Shown: piece by piece, positions 44,717 through 56,842 of the stretch
Layout of the letters: each line of letters begins with the position of its first letter
Position numbering within the stretch: position 1 is the stretch's first letter
Source of the DNA: Pleurotus ostreatus/Saccharomyces cerevisiae fusant
Taxonomy: Eukaryota; Opisthokonta
Length of the DNA stretch: 64,000 nucleotides
Direction: 5' to 3'
Assembly (NCBI GenBank): GCA_024196135.1
Contig: JAMQCK010000023.1
Span: 109,033-173,032, forward strand
Made by a program: the position numbers and the translations under genes
Notes under the pieces: generated by a model
Database searches by the model: none
What the model was told of the DNA's origin: nothing
Seen by the model: only the letters and a program-made list of their open reading frames with translations

Positions 44717-47083
44717 ATGGGCAGACATTCCTACTCCCGCTCTCCCTCACCGCGCAGCAAAAGGTACGACGACCGCGACCGCGACCGCAGCGGAAGGGAC
44801 AAGAGCTCATCCAAGCTTGACAAGTCCTCGCGGCGCGACTACGATGCTGATGACCGTCGGAGCTGGCGAAGGAGCAGAAGTAGGAGCAGAGACAGGGATG
44901 GAGAGGAGAGGTCGAGACGCAAGCGGCGGCATAGTGACAGTCGCAGCAGCAGCAGGGATCGAAAGGAAAAGAAGTGCGTGCTATGCGCCATCGCATCTAG
45001 AGTCGTTGTGCTAATACTCACTCAGGCGCAAGCGCGACAAGTCCGAGGAACGTCGTGCGCGCAAGGCCGAGAAGAAACGGCTGCGTGAAGAAGAGGAGGC
45101 ACGCCAGATTGCCGAGCTGAGCGTATACAGCGCCACCGACAATCCCTTCCATGACGCCAACCTCGGACAGCAATTCCGTTGGCACAAGAAGAACGAGAAG
45201 GAGCGCAAGCAGGGCATCTCTGCTGCCGAGGCCGCCCGCCGCGATGCCATCCGCCGCGAGGAGGCGCGCGAAGAGCTGGCGAAGCTCAATAAGCAGCGCG
45301 CGCAGCGGGAGGCGGAGATGCGGTTGAGGGAAGAGGAGGGCATGCGACTCAAGCGGCTGCAAGAGAGCGCGCAGATGTCGGAGTGGGTGGCGAAGGAGGG
45401 GGACTTCAGACTGGAGCAGGAAAGGCGGCGAGCGGCAATTCGCATCAAGGAGAAGAGGGCGAAGGCCATTGACTTCTTGGCGATGAACCTGAAGTATGTC
45501 AACCCGCCGACGGAAGAGGAAGAGGAGGAGGAAAATGAGGATGCAGGTCTGGAGATTGACTTGGACGAGCCGTATAAGATATTTGATGTGCGTACTTTTT
45601 GTTCCCTGCCTGAGGAAGGTGCTGACTGGCCGCAGAACCTTACGCCCGACCAAACTGAAGAACTTCATGAGGATATCGAGCGCTATCTGACTCTCGAGCA
45701 TAGCGACGTAAACATCGACTTCTGGACCGTATGTATCCTCATGCTGTGGCACCCATTGTGACACTGACGCGCTTCTCAGAACATGATGGTCGTCTGCAAA
45801 GACCGTCTTGAGAGGATAAAGGCTGATCAACGCCTCGGTCTAGCAGCTGCTGCGGCGGTTGAGGCCGACATAGCTGCCCTGTTGTCGGGCAAGACTTATG
45901 AGCAGCTATCCTCGCTTCAGCGCCAGGTCCACGAGAAGTTGACAAGCGGCGAACCCGTGGACACTGATTACTGGGAGGGCTTATTGCAGAAGCTGTTGGT
46001 TTGGAAAGCCAAGGTGAGCTTGATCACTGACTTGCGGGGCTCGAAAGCTAATTCGCGCAGGCCAAGCTGAAGAGTCTGCACGAAGTCGTAGTTCGCAATC
46101 GCCTTGAGCAGCTGCGGAAGCGCCAGCGCGACCAAGCCTTGCAAGCGCAAGAAGAGCTGCTTGGCAAGGCCGCTGCTGCTTCGAAGCTGGTGCAACCTGC
46201 TGTACAGGAAGTGGTCGAGGACGAAGCGGAGCCTTACGATCGTGCCATGAGTCCCCAGCCCATTGACATTCTCAAGTTGCCTGCGGAGGAACGCGATATC
46301 GACATTCTCACACAGAAGGAGGCTCTTGCTGCGCTCGTAAGTATCGTGAACCGGTCAACCCGAATGACTTGCTAACGCCCTCGTAGATTCGCCAACGCCG
46401 CGAAGTCGCTGCCTCGCGCTTTGTCGCCAAGCCGTCCCAGCCCGTCGTCGAAGAGCCTGAGGTCGTCGCGGAAGAAGCGCCCAGCAACGCTGACCTTGCG
46501 TCCGAGGCTCTGTATCGTGCGGAAGCCGAGAAAGACCTCGACGAGGAGGAAGAGCTGTTCAACATGGAGGAATCCATTCAGCGTCCGACGACGTATACCT
46601 GGGAAGATAAGTTCCGCCCACGCAAGCCACGGTACTTCAATCGCGTGCATACGGGCTACGAGTGGAACAAGTACAACCAGACGCACTACGATACGGACAA
46701 CCCGCCCCCGAAGGTGGTGCAGGGGTATAAGGTGAGCGCTGGCTGAATTGATGACCTTGAGCGAAGGTGGTGATGATTGTCTCCAGTTCAACATATTCTA
46801 TCCCGACCTCATCGACAAGAGCAAGGCGCCGACGTACAAGATCATTAAGGAGCCTGGCAATGAGGAGACGGTGCTGTTGATGTTCAGCGCGGGGCCACCA
46901 TACGAGGACATCGCGTTCCGCATCGTCAACCGCGAGTGGGAGTTCTCGCATAAGAGGGGCTTCAAGAGCAGCTTTGACCGTGGATGTCTTTCCTTGTGGT
47001 TCCAGTTTAGGCGCAACGTGAGTAGAATTGCATGTGCTTATGTGCTCTCTTACTGACGCCTCGCACAGTTCTATCGGAAGTGA
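44717..47083 (+). CDS. CACTIN: Cactin, spliceosome-associated protein
   Basis: Nuclear protein of late spliceosomes, needed for accurate pre-mRNA splicing in yeasts and animals. Start MGRHSYSRSPSPRSKRYDD opens an Arg/Ser/Asp-rich RS-like domain (about 85 residues), then a coiled coil rich in Arg/Glu with the family segment NPFHDANLGQQFRWHKKNEK. The central Cactin_mid part is VCKDRLERIKADQRLG through YEQLSSLQRQVHEKL. The diagnostic C-terminal domain reads KPRYFNRVHTGYEWNKYNQT, YKFNIFYPDLIDKSKAPTYK, FRIVNREWEFSHKRGFKSSF and ends FYRK on a 15-nt last exon (47069-47083). Eight or nine exons, all junctions in frame. The very short final exon matches the position of the RYRR-type ending in homologues. 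Confidence 0.95.
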
Positions 47084-47371
47084 AGATGTTGTTCAGGAGA
47101 GCACGTACTATGGCGATCGGTACGGTTCTCGTTGAAGTTTGTTGCTTGTATACTGCAGAATGATGCATATTCGTGGACTGAGGCAATATACGCGAGTACA
47201 ATAGTCGACGCATCTCTACTTGCCCCGTCCTGTATCCTTCAATCGTTCTCTCGGGTTCACCATGGACCCACAGTTCGATCACGTGACCGTACGCCTTTGG
47301 AGCGGTGCAGGAACAGCGAAGGCTACTTTTCTTCTTTCTCTTTCCCATCATCTTCACGAACAGCACGCACG

Positions 47372-50300
47372 ATGACTGAGACGTCAAACATGGGCAAGAT
47401 GGACGTTGATGAGGCAGCGATTGATGAGGGCCTCTATTCGCGTCAGCTGTGAGTTTCTTGCTGCCCGAGGGACCAGACAGATGCTGATGGGTCGGATGGC
47501 AGTTATGTGCTGGGCCACGAAGGCAAGCTTGGGGGCGCGGCGAGCAGAGAAGGGGGAACTGACTATATCATGCAGCGATGAAGCGAATGGCAGCGTCGAA
47601 CGTGCTCATCGTGGGCATGAACGGCTTGGGCGTCGAGATTGGTGAGCGCCGCCCGACCCCGACCCTGGCTTCCTGACTAAGGCTCCTTCCCTCCCCAGCT
47701 AAGAACGTCATTCTCGCTGGTGTCAAGTCCGTTACCATCTTCGACCCGGAGCCAGTGACGGTGCAGGATCTGGGCTCGCAGGTGCGTTAGTGGCGCGTAA
47801 GCGCGCAAGGACGCGATAGCTGATCTCGCACATCCTTGCAGTTCTTCCTGCGCCAAGAGGACATCGGGCGCCCGCGTGCGGAGGCGACGCACCCGCGTCT
47901 GTCGGAGCTCAACGCATACGTGCCCGTGCGCAACTTGGGAGGAAACGCTGGCCAGCCGATCACAGTCGACCTCATCCAGGGCTTCCAGGTGCGTCTGACG
48001 CGACACGATCCCCAAGGTAAGGTGCTGATTAACATCTTGTAGGTCGTCGTGCTTTGCGGTGTACCCATTAGCAAGCAGCTCGAGATCAACGACTGGACGC
48101 GTAACAATGGTGTGCACTTCATCGCTGCCGAGACGCGCGGTCTCTTTGGGTGCGCGTTCCCGCGATCCAACCCTCGAATTGTGCTCATCTCTACTCAGAT
48201 CGGCATTCAATGACTTCGGCGCAAAATTCACCTGCGTTGACCCCACTGGCGAGCAACCCTTGACAGGGATGATCGCTTCTGTTGACAAGGTGCGTCGCTG
48301 GGTGTAGCTTTGAATGCAAATGCGCTCAACTCGTTGTTTAAGGACAAGGAGGGTATCGTTACTTGCCTCGAGGAAACACGACACGGTCTGCAAGACGGCG
48401 ACTTCGTCACCTTCTCTGAAGTGCAGGGCATGACCGAGCTGAATGGATGTGAGCCTCGCAAGGTCACTGTCAAGGGCCCGTACACCTTCTCCATTGGCGG
48501 CACGAGCAACTTGTCGGAGTACGTGCGCGGTGGTATCTTCACGCAGGTCAAGATGCCGAAGATCATCGAATTCGTACGTCTTTGTTGCTCTGACTTGTTG
48601 AACTTCACGTTGACCTGTTCATTCAGAAATCCCTGCGCGAGTCATTGAAATCACCGGAGTTCTTCTTCACCGACTTCGCCAAGTTCGACCGCCCTCCCAT
48701 CCTCCATGCCGGTTTCCAGGCTCTTTCTGCCTTCCGCGACCAGCACAACCGCCTTCCGCGCCCTCGCAACCCCGAGGATGCACAGGCTGTCGTCGCTCTC
48801 GCCAAGAAGATCGACCCTGAGGCGGACGAGAAGATCATCAGCGAGTTGGCGTACGAGGCCGTTGGCGACCTCTCGCCCTTGAACGCCGTCATTGGGGGCT
48901 TCGTTGCGCAGGAGGTCCTCAAGGCCTGCTCCGCCAAGTTCCACCCCATGGTGCAGCACATGTACTTCGACTCGCTCGAGTCCCTGCCGGACCAGATGCC
49001 CACCGAGGCCGACTGCCAGCCCCTCGGCACCCGCTACGATGGCCAGATTGGCGTCTTTGGCAAAGCCTTCCAGGACAAGATCGCCAACCATCGTCAGTTC
49101 CTCGTCGGCTCTGGCGCCATTGGTTGTGAGATGCTGAAGAACTGGAGCATGCTGGGACTGGCGTCGGGCCCGAAGGGCATCATTCATGTCACGGACCTGG
49201 ACACGATCGAGAAGAGCAACCTGAACCGACAGTTCTTGTTCAGGCCGAAGGACTTGGGCAAGTTCAAGGCAGAGGTCGCGGCTGAGGCTGTCTCGGATAT
49301 GAACCCGGATCTGAAGGGCAAGATTCTGCCCAAGCAGGAGCCGGTGGGCCCGGCGACGGAGGGTGCGCTCTTCGAATTTTGCCTGAATATATTCGCTGAG
49401 CCTCTTTGCAGAGATCTACGACGAGGACTTCTTCGCGAACATCGATGGTGTTACGAACGCTTTGGACAATGTCAAGGCTCGTGAGTATTGCATCGCTCCT
49501 CGTTCCGATCAGTGGGCTGACGCGTTGAAGGTCTCTACATGGACCAGCGTTGCGTCTTCTACCGCAAGCCCCTCCTGGAGTCCGGAACCCTCGGCACCAA
49601 GGGCAACACTCAGGTCGTTATCCCTGACCTCACGGAGTCCTATGCGTCCTCCCAGGACCCGCCAGAGAAGGAGACGCCGACTTGCACGGTCAAGAACTTC
49701 CCCAACGCCATCAACCACACGATTGAGGTAAGTCTTATTCAGTACACCTATTACAATCATTGACAATGCCTCAGTGGAGTCGCTCGCTCTTCGATGACTT
49801 CTTCGTCAAGCCTCCTCAGGCTGTCAACTCGTACTTGTCTGAGCCCAACTACCTCGAGAGCACCCTCAAGTACTCCGGCCAGCAGAAGGAGCAGGTCGAG
49901 CAACTCCTGTCGTACCTCGTGACGAACAAGCCCCTCACTTTCGAGGAGTGCATCGTCTGGGCGCGCCTGCAGTTTGAGGAGAAGTTCGCGAACGAGATCA
50001 AGCAGCTCTTGTACAGCTTGCCGAAGGACGCCGTGACGAGCTCTGGGCAGCCGTTCTGGAGTGGTCCTAAGCGTGCGCCGGACCCATTGGTGTTCGACGC
50101 GACTAACGTGCGTGTATATATTCATGATTGTGCGAAAGTCGTTCTGATCCGCGTCCGCGCAGCCTCTTCACATGGAGTTCATCATCTCCGCTGCCAACCT
50201 CCACGCATACAACTACGGCCTGCGTGGCGAGACCGACCCCAACCTCTTCCGCAAGGTGGCGGAGTCCGTCATAGTCCCGGAGTTTACGCCCAAGAGCGGT

Positions 50301-51254
50301 GTGAAGGTTCAGGTCAGCGAGAACGAGCCGCCTCCGCAGGCAGAGGGCGGTGCCGCAGACCGTCAGTCGTGTCTTTTCTGACGTTATTACATGTACTCAA
50401 ATCACCAATGCAGCCGACTCGCTGTCCGAGCTCACCCAGCAGCTGCCGCCGCCATCGTCGCTCGCCGGCTACCGCCTGTCGCCCGTCGAATTCGAGAAGG
50501 ACGATGACACCAATCACCACATCGACTTCATCACGGCGGCGTCCAACCTTCGTGCCACCAACTACAGCATCCAGCCCGCTGATCGCCATACCACGAAGCA
50601 GATTGCGGGCAAGATCATTCCTGCCATCGCGACCACGACGTCGCTCGTGACGGGTCTGGTGTGCTTGGAGTTGTACAAGGTGCGTCTTGTTTAGACCGGC
50701 ATCAGGTAGGATACTGACCCACCTTTGTAGATCATCGATGGCAAGCGGAAGCTCGAGGCGTACAAGAACGGTTTCGTCAACCTCGCCTTGCCCTTCTTCG
50801 GCTTCTCCGAGCCCATCGCGGCGCCGAAGAAGAAGTACGGCAACACAGAGTGGACGCTCTGGGACCGCTTCGAGTTCCAGAACCCGACGCTCAAGGAGAT
50901 GATCGACTGGTTCCAGAAGGAGCACAACCTCGAGATCTCCATGGTTAGCCAGGGTGTGAGCATGTTGTGGAGCTCGTTTGTGGGCAAGAAGAAGGTCAGT
51001 GGGCGATCTCCGCGTGCATTTGGGACATGGGCTCACGAGGCAACAGAGCGAGGAGCGCCTCCCGATGCAGTTCAGCAAGCTGGTCGAGCATGTGAGCAAG
51101 AAGCCGCTGCCTCCGCATACGAAGACGCTCGTCGTCGAGGTTATGGCTTCTGACGAGGAGGGTGAGGATGTTGAGGTAGGTTTGATCCCGTCCTCCCACT
51201 TCAGGCGACGCTAACTCTTCCGTTTAGGTTCCGTTTATTGTTGTCCGAATCTAA
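47372..51254 (+). CDS. UBA1: Ubiquitin-activating enzyme E1
   Basis: Activates ubiquitin with ATP and passes it to E2 enzymes; nucleus and cytosol. About 14 exons encode roughly 1010 residues. The inactive adenylation half has [20 protein letters not shown]; the active half has [20 protein letters not shown] and [18 protein letters not shown]. The catalytic Cys is at 49683-49685 in [20 protein letters not shown]. The C-terminal ubiquitin-fold domain includes [20 protein letters not shown] and ends VPFIVVRI on a small last exon. The start at 47372 ([20 protein letters not shown]) precedes LYSRQLYVLGHEA, the conserved E1 N-terminus. All catalytic residues that I can place are present. It lies head-to-tail with Cactin, 288 bp apart. 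Confidence 0.97.
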
Positions 51255-51555
51255 GGACGATGTACAACTGCGAATGTGTGTATAGTGAAGTGTTTGCCCA
51301 TAGACAATGTATCATGAATGCGACTGGCATGCTTTGCCTCAGTGGACTTGTACTCGACGATGGAAAACCCGCGTCGTGGCGCCAAACCGTCGCCCTCAGT
51401 GAGGGGCTCTATTGACGTAGGTTTCAGACAATCGTCATGACGTGCAGTTCGGTGCGCAGATCGAGTCTAAGAGACGTTCAGGGTATACTTAAATTCCACT
51501 GCCTAAGAGGAAGATGCGCTCAGCTTCACCCCTCATCGAAACTTCAGCAACCACC

Positions 51556-52203
51556 ATGCCTGCATCTGACTCTAAGATCGAGGACAAGCACGGCGAGCCC
51601 ATTAACGTCGGCGACACGGTCTCAATGAAGTCGCACGGCGGGCGCCAGTATGGCGAAGTCGTAGACCTCCTTACGACGAAGGAGCAGACCGACGAGGTCG
51701 GGGCGAAGAACCCGCCCAAGGTGTTGTACGACACGCAGACTGGTACGCCGTCTTCATATGCATACAAGGACTGGACTGAGCTTCGACAGGTCATCGTGTC
51801 TGGCACAATCCCGGAGCCCTCGTACACGGCACCGATCCCACGAAGCAGCAAGAAAATAAACATACGAGCGTCTGTTCCTGAACATGTAAAGACGGCAAAG
51901 ACGCTGTTAGTTTGTATCCACAGTAATAGGACGCACGCACCAATTGCAAGGAATCTAAAAGATGTGTTCTGCGTCCTGAATGCCCTTCCTCACGAAAAGA
52001 GGGGCAATTTGCTGAGGCGGGCTACCCAGTCTGTTGATCTTCTGGCGCCAATGAGGATCGTAAGGAAGCGAATCGAGGGCACCTTTGGACATGCCACCTA
52101 TCGACCGTTGAGCTTCACCCGCCTGCAACAACAAAATTCGCGCGACTCACCATGTGCCAGCCACGCCCGAACGTGCTCGGGATCCGGCGAGAACGACAAG
52201 TGA
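51556..52203 (+). CDS. Hva1/TUDOR-domain small protein; C-terminus uncertain
   Basis: ATG at 51556 (MPASDSKIEDKHGEPINVGD) gives the standard start of hypervirulence-associated TUDOR (Hva1/DUF2945) proteins; an in-frame ATG at 51514 is also possible. The domain covers about residues 10-85: PINVGDTVSMKSHGGRQYGE, VVDLLTTKEQ and KNPPKVLYDTQTGTP. Members are usually under 110 residues, but this frame stays open to 52203 and overlaps, antisense, the last 106 bases of the MYND gene on the other strand. An AATAAA at about 51855 may mark the true transcript end or an unseen intron may shorten it. The cellular role is unknown; the family name comes from fungal pathogens and no virulence role is implied here. 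Confidence 0.65.
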   Translation: MPASDSKIEDKHGEPINVGDTVSMKSHGGRQYGEVVDLLTTKEQTDEVGAKNPPKVLYDTQTGTPSSYAYKDWTELRQVIVSGTIPEPSYTAPIPRSSKKINIRASVPEHVKTAKTLLVCIHSNRTHAPIARNLKDVFCVLNALPHEKRGNLLRRATQSVDLLAPMRIVRKRIEGTFGHATYRPLSFTRLQQQNSRDSPCASHARTCSGSGENDK

Positions 52204-54283
52204 AATATCGGGAAGAACGACTTGTTCCTCGTCTGCGTAGCGTCGAATTCTTCAAGCATTTCGTCGATCCACTGCCGCCCCTCGCCCGGTCTCAATGCCA
52301 TAGCGCCCTCGATCTCCGGATAGACGTCCTCCATCTTGAACACGCCGACGTAGGTGAATCTGAAGTAATCGAATGGATGCTTGGCGCGCGGCTGATGTTC
52401 GACGGCGCGGATGACTATATGCGTGCGGGAACGGCTGAGATCGCGGTGCAGTCCGAGCGCACTGACGAGCAGGGTGGTGTCGGCGGGGTGGCCGTTGAGT
52501 TTCTGGAATTCTGTCCATCTTTCGGCGCGACGTGCGTCTTCTGTCTTTCCGGAGGCCTTGAGCTCGGCGGCACGCGCCATGCTGTTTGCCATGTCCCTAG
52601 ACAGGCGTCGTTGCATCAGTCGCTGAAAAGGTGACGAACATCTAGGATTCCTTACTTGCAGAAGTCCCTGTTCTTGCGTTAGGAGGATTCAGTATCAAAT
52701 GTTTGCGACTCACTTGTGATATTTATGATTGGCGACTTGACATTCTCGAGAGCTTGGAGCGCAAATGAGGACTTTTTATTCTTAAGGACAGACTGCCTAT
52801 CCTCACCAATAGTATATGTGCTTGCAACGGGAACATTGCATGAGCTTGACCTGCGGTTCTCTGGAGACTAATCAGAGCGCGCAGTTTCCAGTCGCTGTAC
52901 ACATACCTTTTATTACAGTTGCGACAAAGCCGACCGAGACGGTCCTGCGTCTTGAGAGTTTGCTTGCGACCTTCGAGCCATTTGCTGCCTCCGAGGCCCA
53001 GTAAAACAGGGTCGGTCCGGGGATCCAGGTCCGTCGTGAACATTGTTATCAGGGTCCTGTCGTCCACCCCGAATGGGTTCTTCTTGAACCAGTTGATGCA
53101 CCACTTCTCCCTGTGTGAGCGTTGAGTTCCCAGGCGGGAGCGGCAAATCATGAAGGGCAATCACGCACAGCTTCTTCGCCTCTTCAACTTCTCCCAGCCG
53201 CCGCAGAACACGCGCGAGGTAGGCTTTACACTGAGCCGTATATCTCACATCCAAGCCAGATGTGGGGCTGGCGGCTCGGAGAAGCAACTTCTTCGCCTCG
53301 CCGTCGTCGGTCCGCGCTCGAGCGAGAGCGGTGGCATATGCGTAGAGTGCACCCCTGGGGTCGTTGTCAGCGCTGGGTTCAATCGAATGGCGCCCAAGGG
53401 GCTCACGGGACTGCCAGGTGGTCTTCTAGGGACATCTTGTGGACCTCCTTGTTCGTTTTATGCATCGCGTTGTAAAGGCGGATACTTTCGACGGGTTTGT
53501 CCACCTCTGGTTCTCTGCCGAGCGCTGTCAGCACGCGGGATCAATGAGAAGTATCACATCGCCGCTCACAAATACATCCAAATGGCCTTGTCGCGTGTAT
53601 TCTGGACCTGATAGATGCGGTCAGAAGGGAAAACTGCACACGACATACAAGCTGATACCCACGAGAAGGTAGCGCAGATCAGGGCCTATTATCTTCTTGC
53701 CAGCTTCGTCTGTACTGCCCGTTGGCAGCAAATCCGGAGTCATGACCTGAACACCTTCCAGCGTGGACATATTGACAGCGTCAACAAAGCGTTCGCATGC
53801 CCAGATGCACTCGGGCAAGAGGTCGGCCGGTACTGCGAGTGGGAAGCGAATAAGTGAGTGTCGGTTTTGTACCACTGCTTTAAGTCACTCGGATACTTAC
53901 TATCGTCTATATGGCAGTATACGGCGAATTTGAAGAGGTGCAAGAATTCTCGGGCGAGGTACAAAGCATGGCGGACGCGCATGATCCCTCCTGGTACGTC
54001 CGCAAAGTCTGGAGATAGAGGATCGCGAGCACTGCGCATATCTTGTTGAGCTAGGTAAGCAAGCGCGTCAGTTTATCCCAAATTTGACTGCCGTGGTGGC
54101 ATATTTCATGTAGCACTGAGCTAGACCTTCTTTCTGTGAGCAGCTGCAGGACCCCTCACCTTGTTCGGCTTGCTCCCTAACGAGCGAGAGATCGGGCAGC
54201 GTGAAGGTAGGAGGCAGAATAAGGTCCTTCATGGAGCAGCGGGGCTTCCATGAGTTCTGGGGCTGTCGGATAGCTACAGCCAT
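52098..54283 (-). CDS. MYND zinc-finger protein, copy B of an inverted pair
   Basis: Same family as 40295-42390, on the opposite strand. About eleven exons. N-terminus MKDLILPPTFTLPDLSLVRE (an in-frame ATG also at 54283), then AQQDMRSARDPLSPDFADV, LYLAREFLHLFKFAVYC and IPADLLPECIWACERF. The TPR-like AQCKAYLARVLRRLGEVEEA is followed by WCINWFKKNPFGVDD and DPRTDPVLLGLGGSKWLEGR. The rebuilt finger is CRNCNKRVKLMQCSRCKHIY, YCSRECQVANHKYHKDFC. The C-terminal block is SRSRTHIVIRAVEHQPRAKH and FDYFRFTYVGVFKMEDVYPE. Intron positions largely match copy A. The tail after DATQTRNKSF is unlike copy A. Function unknown. Confidence 0.87.
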
Positions 54284-54570
54284 CGGAGAGGTCCAGGACG
54301 CGTCGGGGACCGTTGATGTGGTTGGAAGAGAAGCGCTGCGGCAAACGCCGAACAATGGACCCACAACATCAGCTATTCAATCAATTCAAAGTTTCGCGCG
54401 CAGGATCGCGCACCGAGATCTAGCATTGTAGCAAGCTAGGCCACGCAGAAGCGGCAATGAAGGTCCCATGCAGAAAGATAGTCATTAGGTGAGTGGTGGA
54501 TAGCTAAGTAGATGCCTATGTATCAGTAAGTACAAGGAGAAGACACCGACGAACTACTTCGCCGACGCCA

Positions 54571-56145
54571 TTACTTCCTGCCAGCAGCCTTAGCGGCCGC
54601 CGCGCGCCATGCCCGCGCCGCCGCACTGGGCCTCCGCAGCGAGAGCAGCGTGTGGAACATCGCGCTCATCAGGACCATGCTGTTCAGCTGGTGCTGCGAG
54701 GCCGTCGAGGTGGGAACCATGTAGAGGAGCGTGGTGATGCCGAGGAGGACCTGCACGTTCACGGCGACCCAGCCGGCGAGGATGGAGATGGTGGCGGCGC
54801 GGGGGAGCGCGGCCTTCCAGCCGGGGCGGTAGAGGGCCTGAGCGGCGAGCGCGGTCACCATAGAGTATGAGATGTAGGCCTGGAATGGTGTTAGCGGCAA
54901 GCGAGGGAGTTTATGGAGTCGCGTACCATGGTGCGGTGGTCGAATTGGACGGTGACCGGGTTCTCAAGAATGCTGCGCCACCAAAGGTCGGAGCGATCAG
55001 CCGTCTTCGAGTACCGGGTGTCGAGGAGCTCCTCCTTGGGCGGCATGAAGCCGTTACCCATGTACGGCCACTCGTTGTAGAGCAGCCCCGCGTCTAATCC
55101 AGCAACGAGAGCACCCGATAACGCGGTGATGAAGACGAGGCCAGTAGCCCATCGAGCTTGACGCAAGAAGCTACGCACAGCCGGGCGCTTCAAACATTCC
55201 TCGACCGTCGTCCCGTCCTTCAGCCCGCTCCACGGCTTGCCGTGCGCGTACTTCCAATCCTTGATGATCGCCATGCCCTCGTAGAACATGCCCGCGTACA
55301 ACGCGAACGCCAGGGCGAGATGGCTCGTCAGGCGGTAGTGCGACACGCGGGGGACGCCGTTCTCCTGGATGATCGAGTCCTCGAGGCCCGACTTGACCAT
55401 GTACCAGCCCATTGCACCCTGCGCTCCGATCAGACCACCCATGGCAAGGCACTTGTATAGAGTGCGCTTGTCGAGTCGGCCGCGGGCAGCAAAGTATGCG
55501 AAGGGGACGAGGAAGTAGACACCGAGGAGGCGACCGAGGATGCGGTGACCCCATTCCATGTAGAAGATCTTCTTGAACTCGGAGACGGTGAAGTGGTGGT
55601 TAAGCCTGGCAAGCCGATCAGTGAAAGAAGTGAGGAGAGTCGCAAGGTACTCACAGCTTATACTCGGGCGACTCCTTGTATTTGTTGAACTCCTCTTCCC
55701 ATTCGGCCGCATTCCGAGGAGGGATAATACCAGTGACGGGGCGCCATTCGACAATGCTGAGACCGGACTCGGTGAGGCGGGTAACGCCACCGACCACGAC
55801 GATGAGGAGAACCAAGACGGAGCATGACATGAGCCAGATGCCAACAGACTTCGGGACCAGCTGAGGGACGGCCTTGTCGACCTTCGGAGGCGCTTCTGCC
55901 TCTGCGGCGGGCGGCACCTGCTGTGCCCCTGATGGAGGAGTGTTCACCGCGACGGCGTAGAAGCGACTCGCACTCGGTGCAAGCGCAGCTTGTTGCCTCG
56001 CCGCTGGCCACCGCACCTGGCTCAGCACGCGCGACGCGGGGCGCGCAACAGCAGGCGAACGGCTGGCGAAAGCGCGCGTGAATGCACGGCCTACAGCCGG
56101 CGCACGACACGGCGTGTGCGCCGCGCGAAGAGCAGCGAGCAGCAT
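54571..56145 (-). CDS. COX15: Heme A synthase
   Basis: Multi-pass inner mitochondrial membrane enzyme that oxidises the C8 methyl group of heme O to make heme A for cytochrome oxidase. Three exons (56145-55655, 55605-54927, 54879-54571) give 492 residues. The Arg/Ala-rich presequence ([20 protein letters not shown]) leads to TM1 ([19 protein letters not shown]) and [20 protein letters not shown]. Heme-ligand and catalytic segments are present: [57 protein letters not shown] (across intron 2) and [18 protein letters not shown]. Eight hydrophobic segments are visible. It is divergent from the BolA3 gene, with 269 bp between start codons. Confidence 0.97.
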
Positions 56146-56414
56146 GGCTTCCTTCTGCGTCTACCCAAGCCCTGGCTGGGTGTGAGTGTGCAAGAGATGT
56201 GGTTCTGGACAAGGAGGAGCTGCCGCTGTCGACGCCTCGACCTCCCCGCGATCTCGTGCGTGCCGATCCTGCCTAGATCAAGCCAATCAGAATCCCGCAT
56301 TTCCGCAGAACACCTCCGCGGATGTCCGCGCGTGCGCATCGGTCCGAGGCGCCGGTCTTTCGTCAGCGCGCTCGGTGAAGCGCGCGTTGCCGTACTGGGT
56401 TATTCACGACCACC
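56146..56414. promoter_or_regulatory. Shared divergent promoter of COX15 and BOL3
   Basis: Only 269 bp separate two start codons on opposite strands, so both promoters must lie here or overlap. No clear TATA box is seen. Co-regulation of these two mitochondrial genes is an inference from the arrangement. Confidence 0.6.
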
Positions 56415-56842
56415 ATGCTCTCCATCGCCCGGCGACGACTCGCACAGCCAACACAGCTTTTGCGTGCGCCAACACTACAGGCCCTACGCTGGCAAACAAC
56501 AACGGGGCCGAGGCTAAGTGAAGGAGAGCAACTCATCGCCGACAAGCTGAAGGAGCGGTTCTCCCCCACACATCTGGCGGTGCAGGACACGTCGGGTATG
56601 TGGCGTGGTCGTATGGGATAAGGGACAGGAACTGAATATGCTTCAGGTGGATGCGGAGCCTTCTACAACATCGAGATAGCAAGTCCTGCGTTCAAGGGCC
56701 TTCCCCTCGTCAAGCAGCATAAGCTCGTGAATGAGGCGCTCAAGAAGGAGATCGAGGGTATTCATGGCTTGCAAGTGCGTGCTTTCCTATGCGTGTCGGT
56801 AATTACTGACCGTTCCTCCAGCTGAAAACGCGCTCTGAGTAG
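56415..56842 (+). CDS. BOL3: BolA3-type mitochondrial Fe-S protein
   Basis: Small BolA-fold protein that works with the glutaredoxin Grx5 or Nfu1 in delivering 4Fe-4S clusters. Three exons (56415-56595, 56647-56774, 56822-56842) give 109 residues. The presequence is Arg/Leu-rich (MLSIARRRLAQPTQLLRAPT). The BolA core includes LKERFSPTHLAVQDTSGGCG, where the GGCG Cys is the type-3 cluster ligand, and LPLVKQHKLVNEALKKEI with the conserved His, ending GIHGLQLKTRSE. The GGCG form distinguishes BolA3 from BolA1 and BolA2. Confidence 0.95.

Noticed and set aside
45018..45830. 270-codon frame antisense to Cactin
   Set aside because: Leu/Arg-rich because it reads the complement of the Glu/Arg coiled coil; not a gene.
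50314..51099. 261-codon frame antisense to the 3' part of UBA1
   Set aside because: Overlaps confirmed E1 exons and has no recognisable domain.
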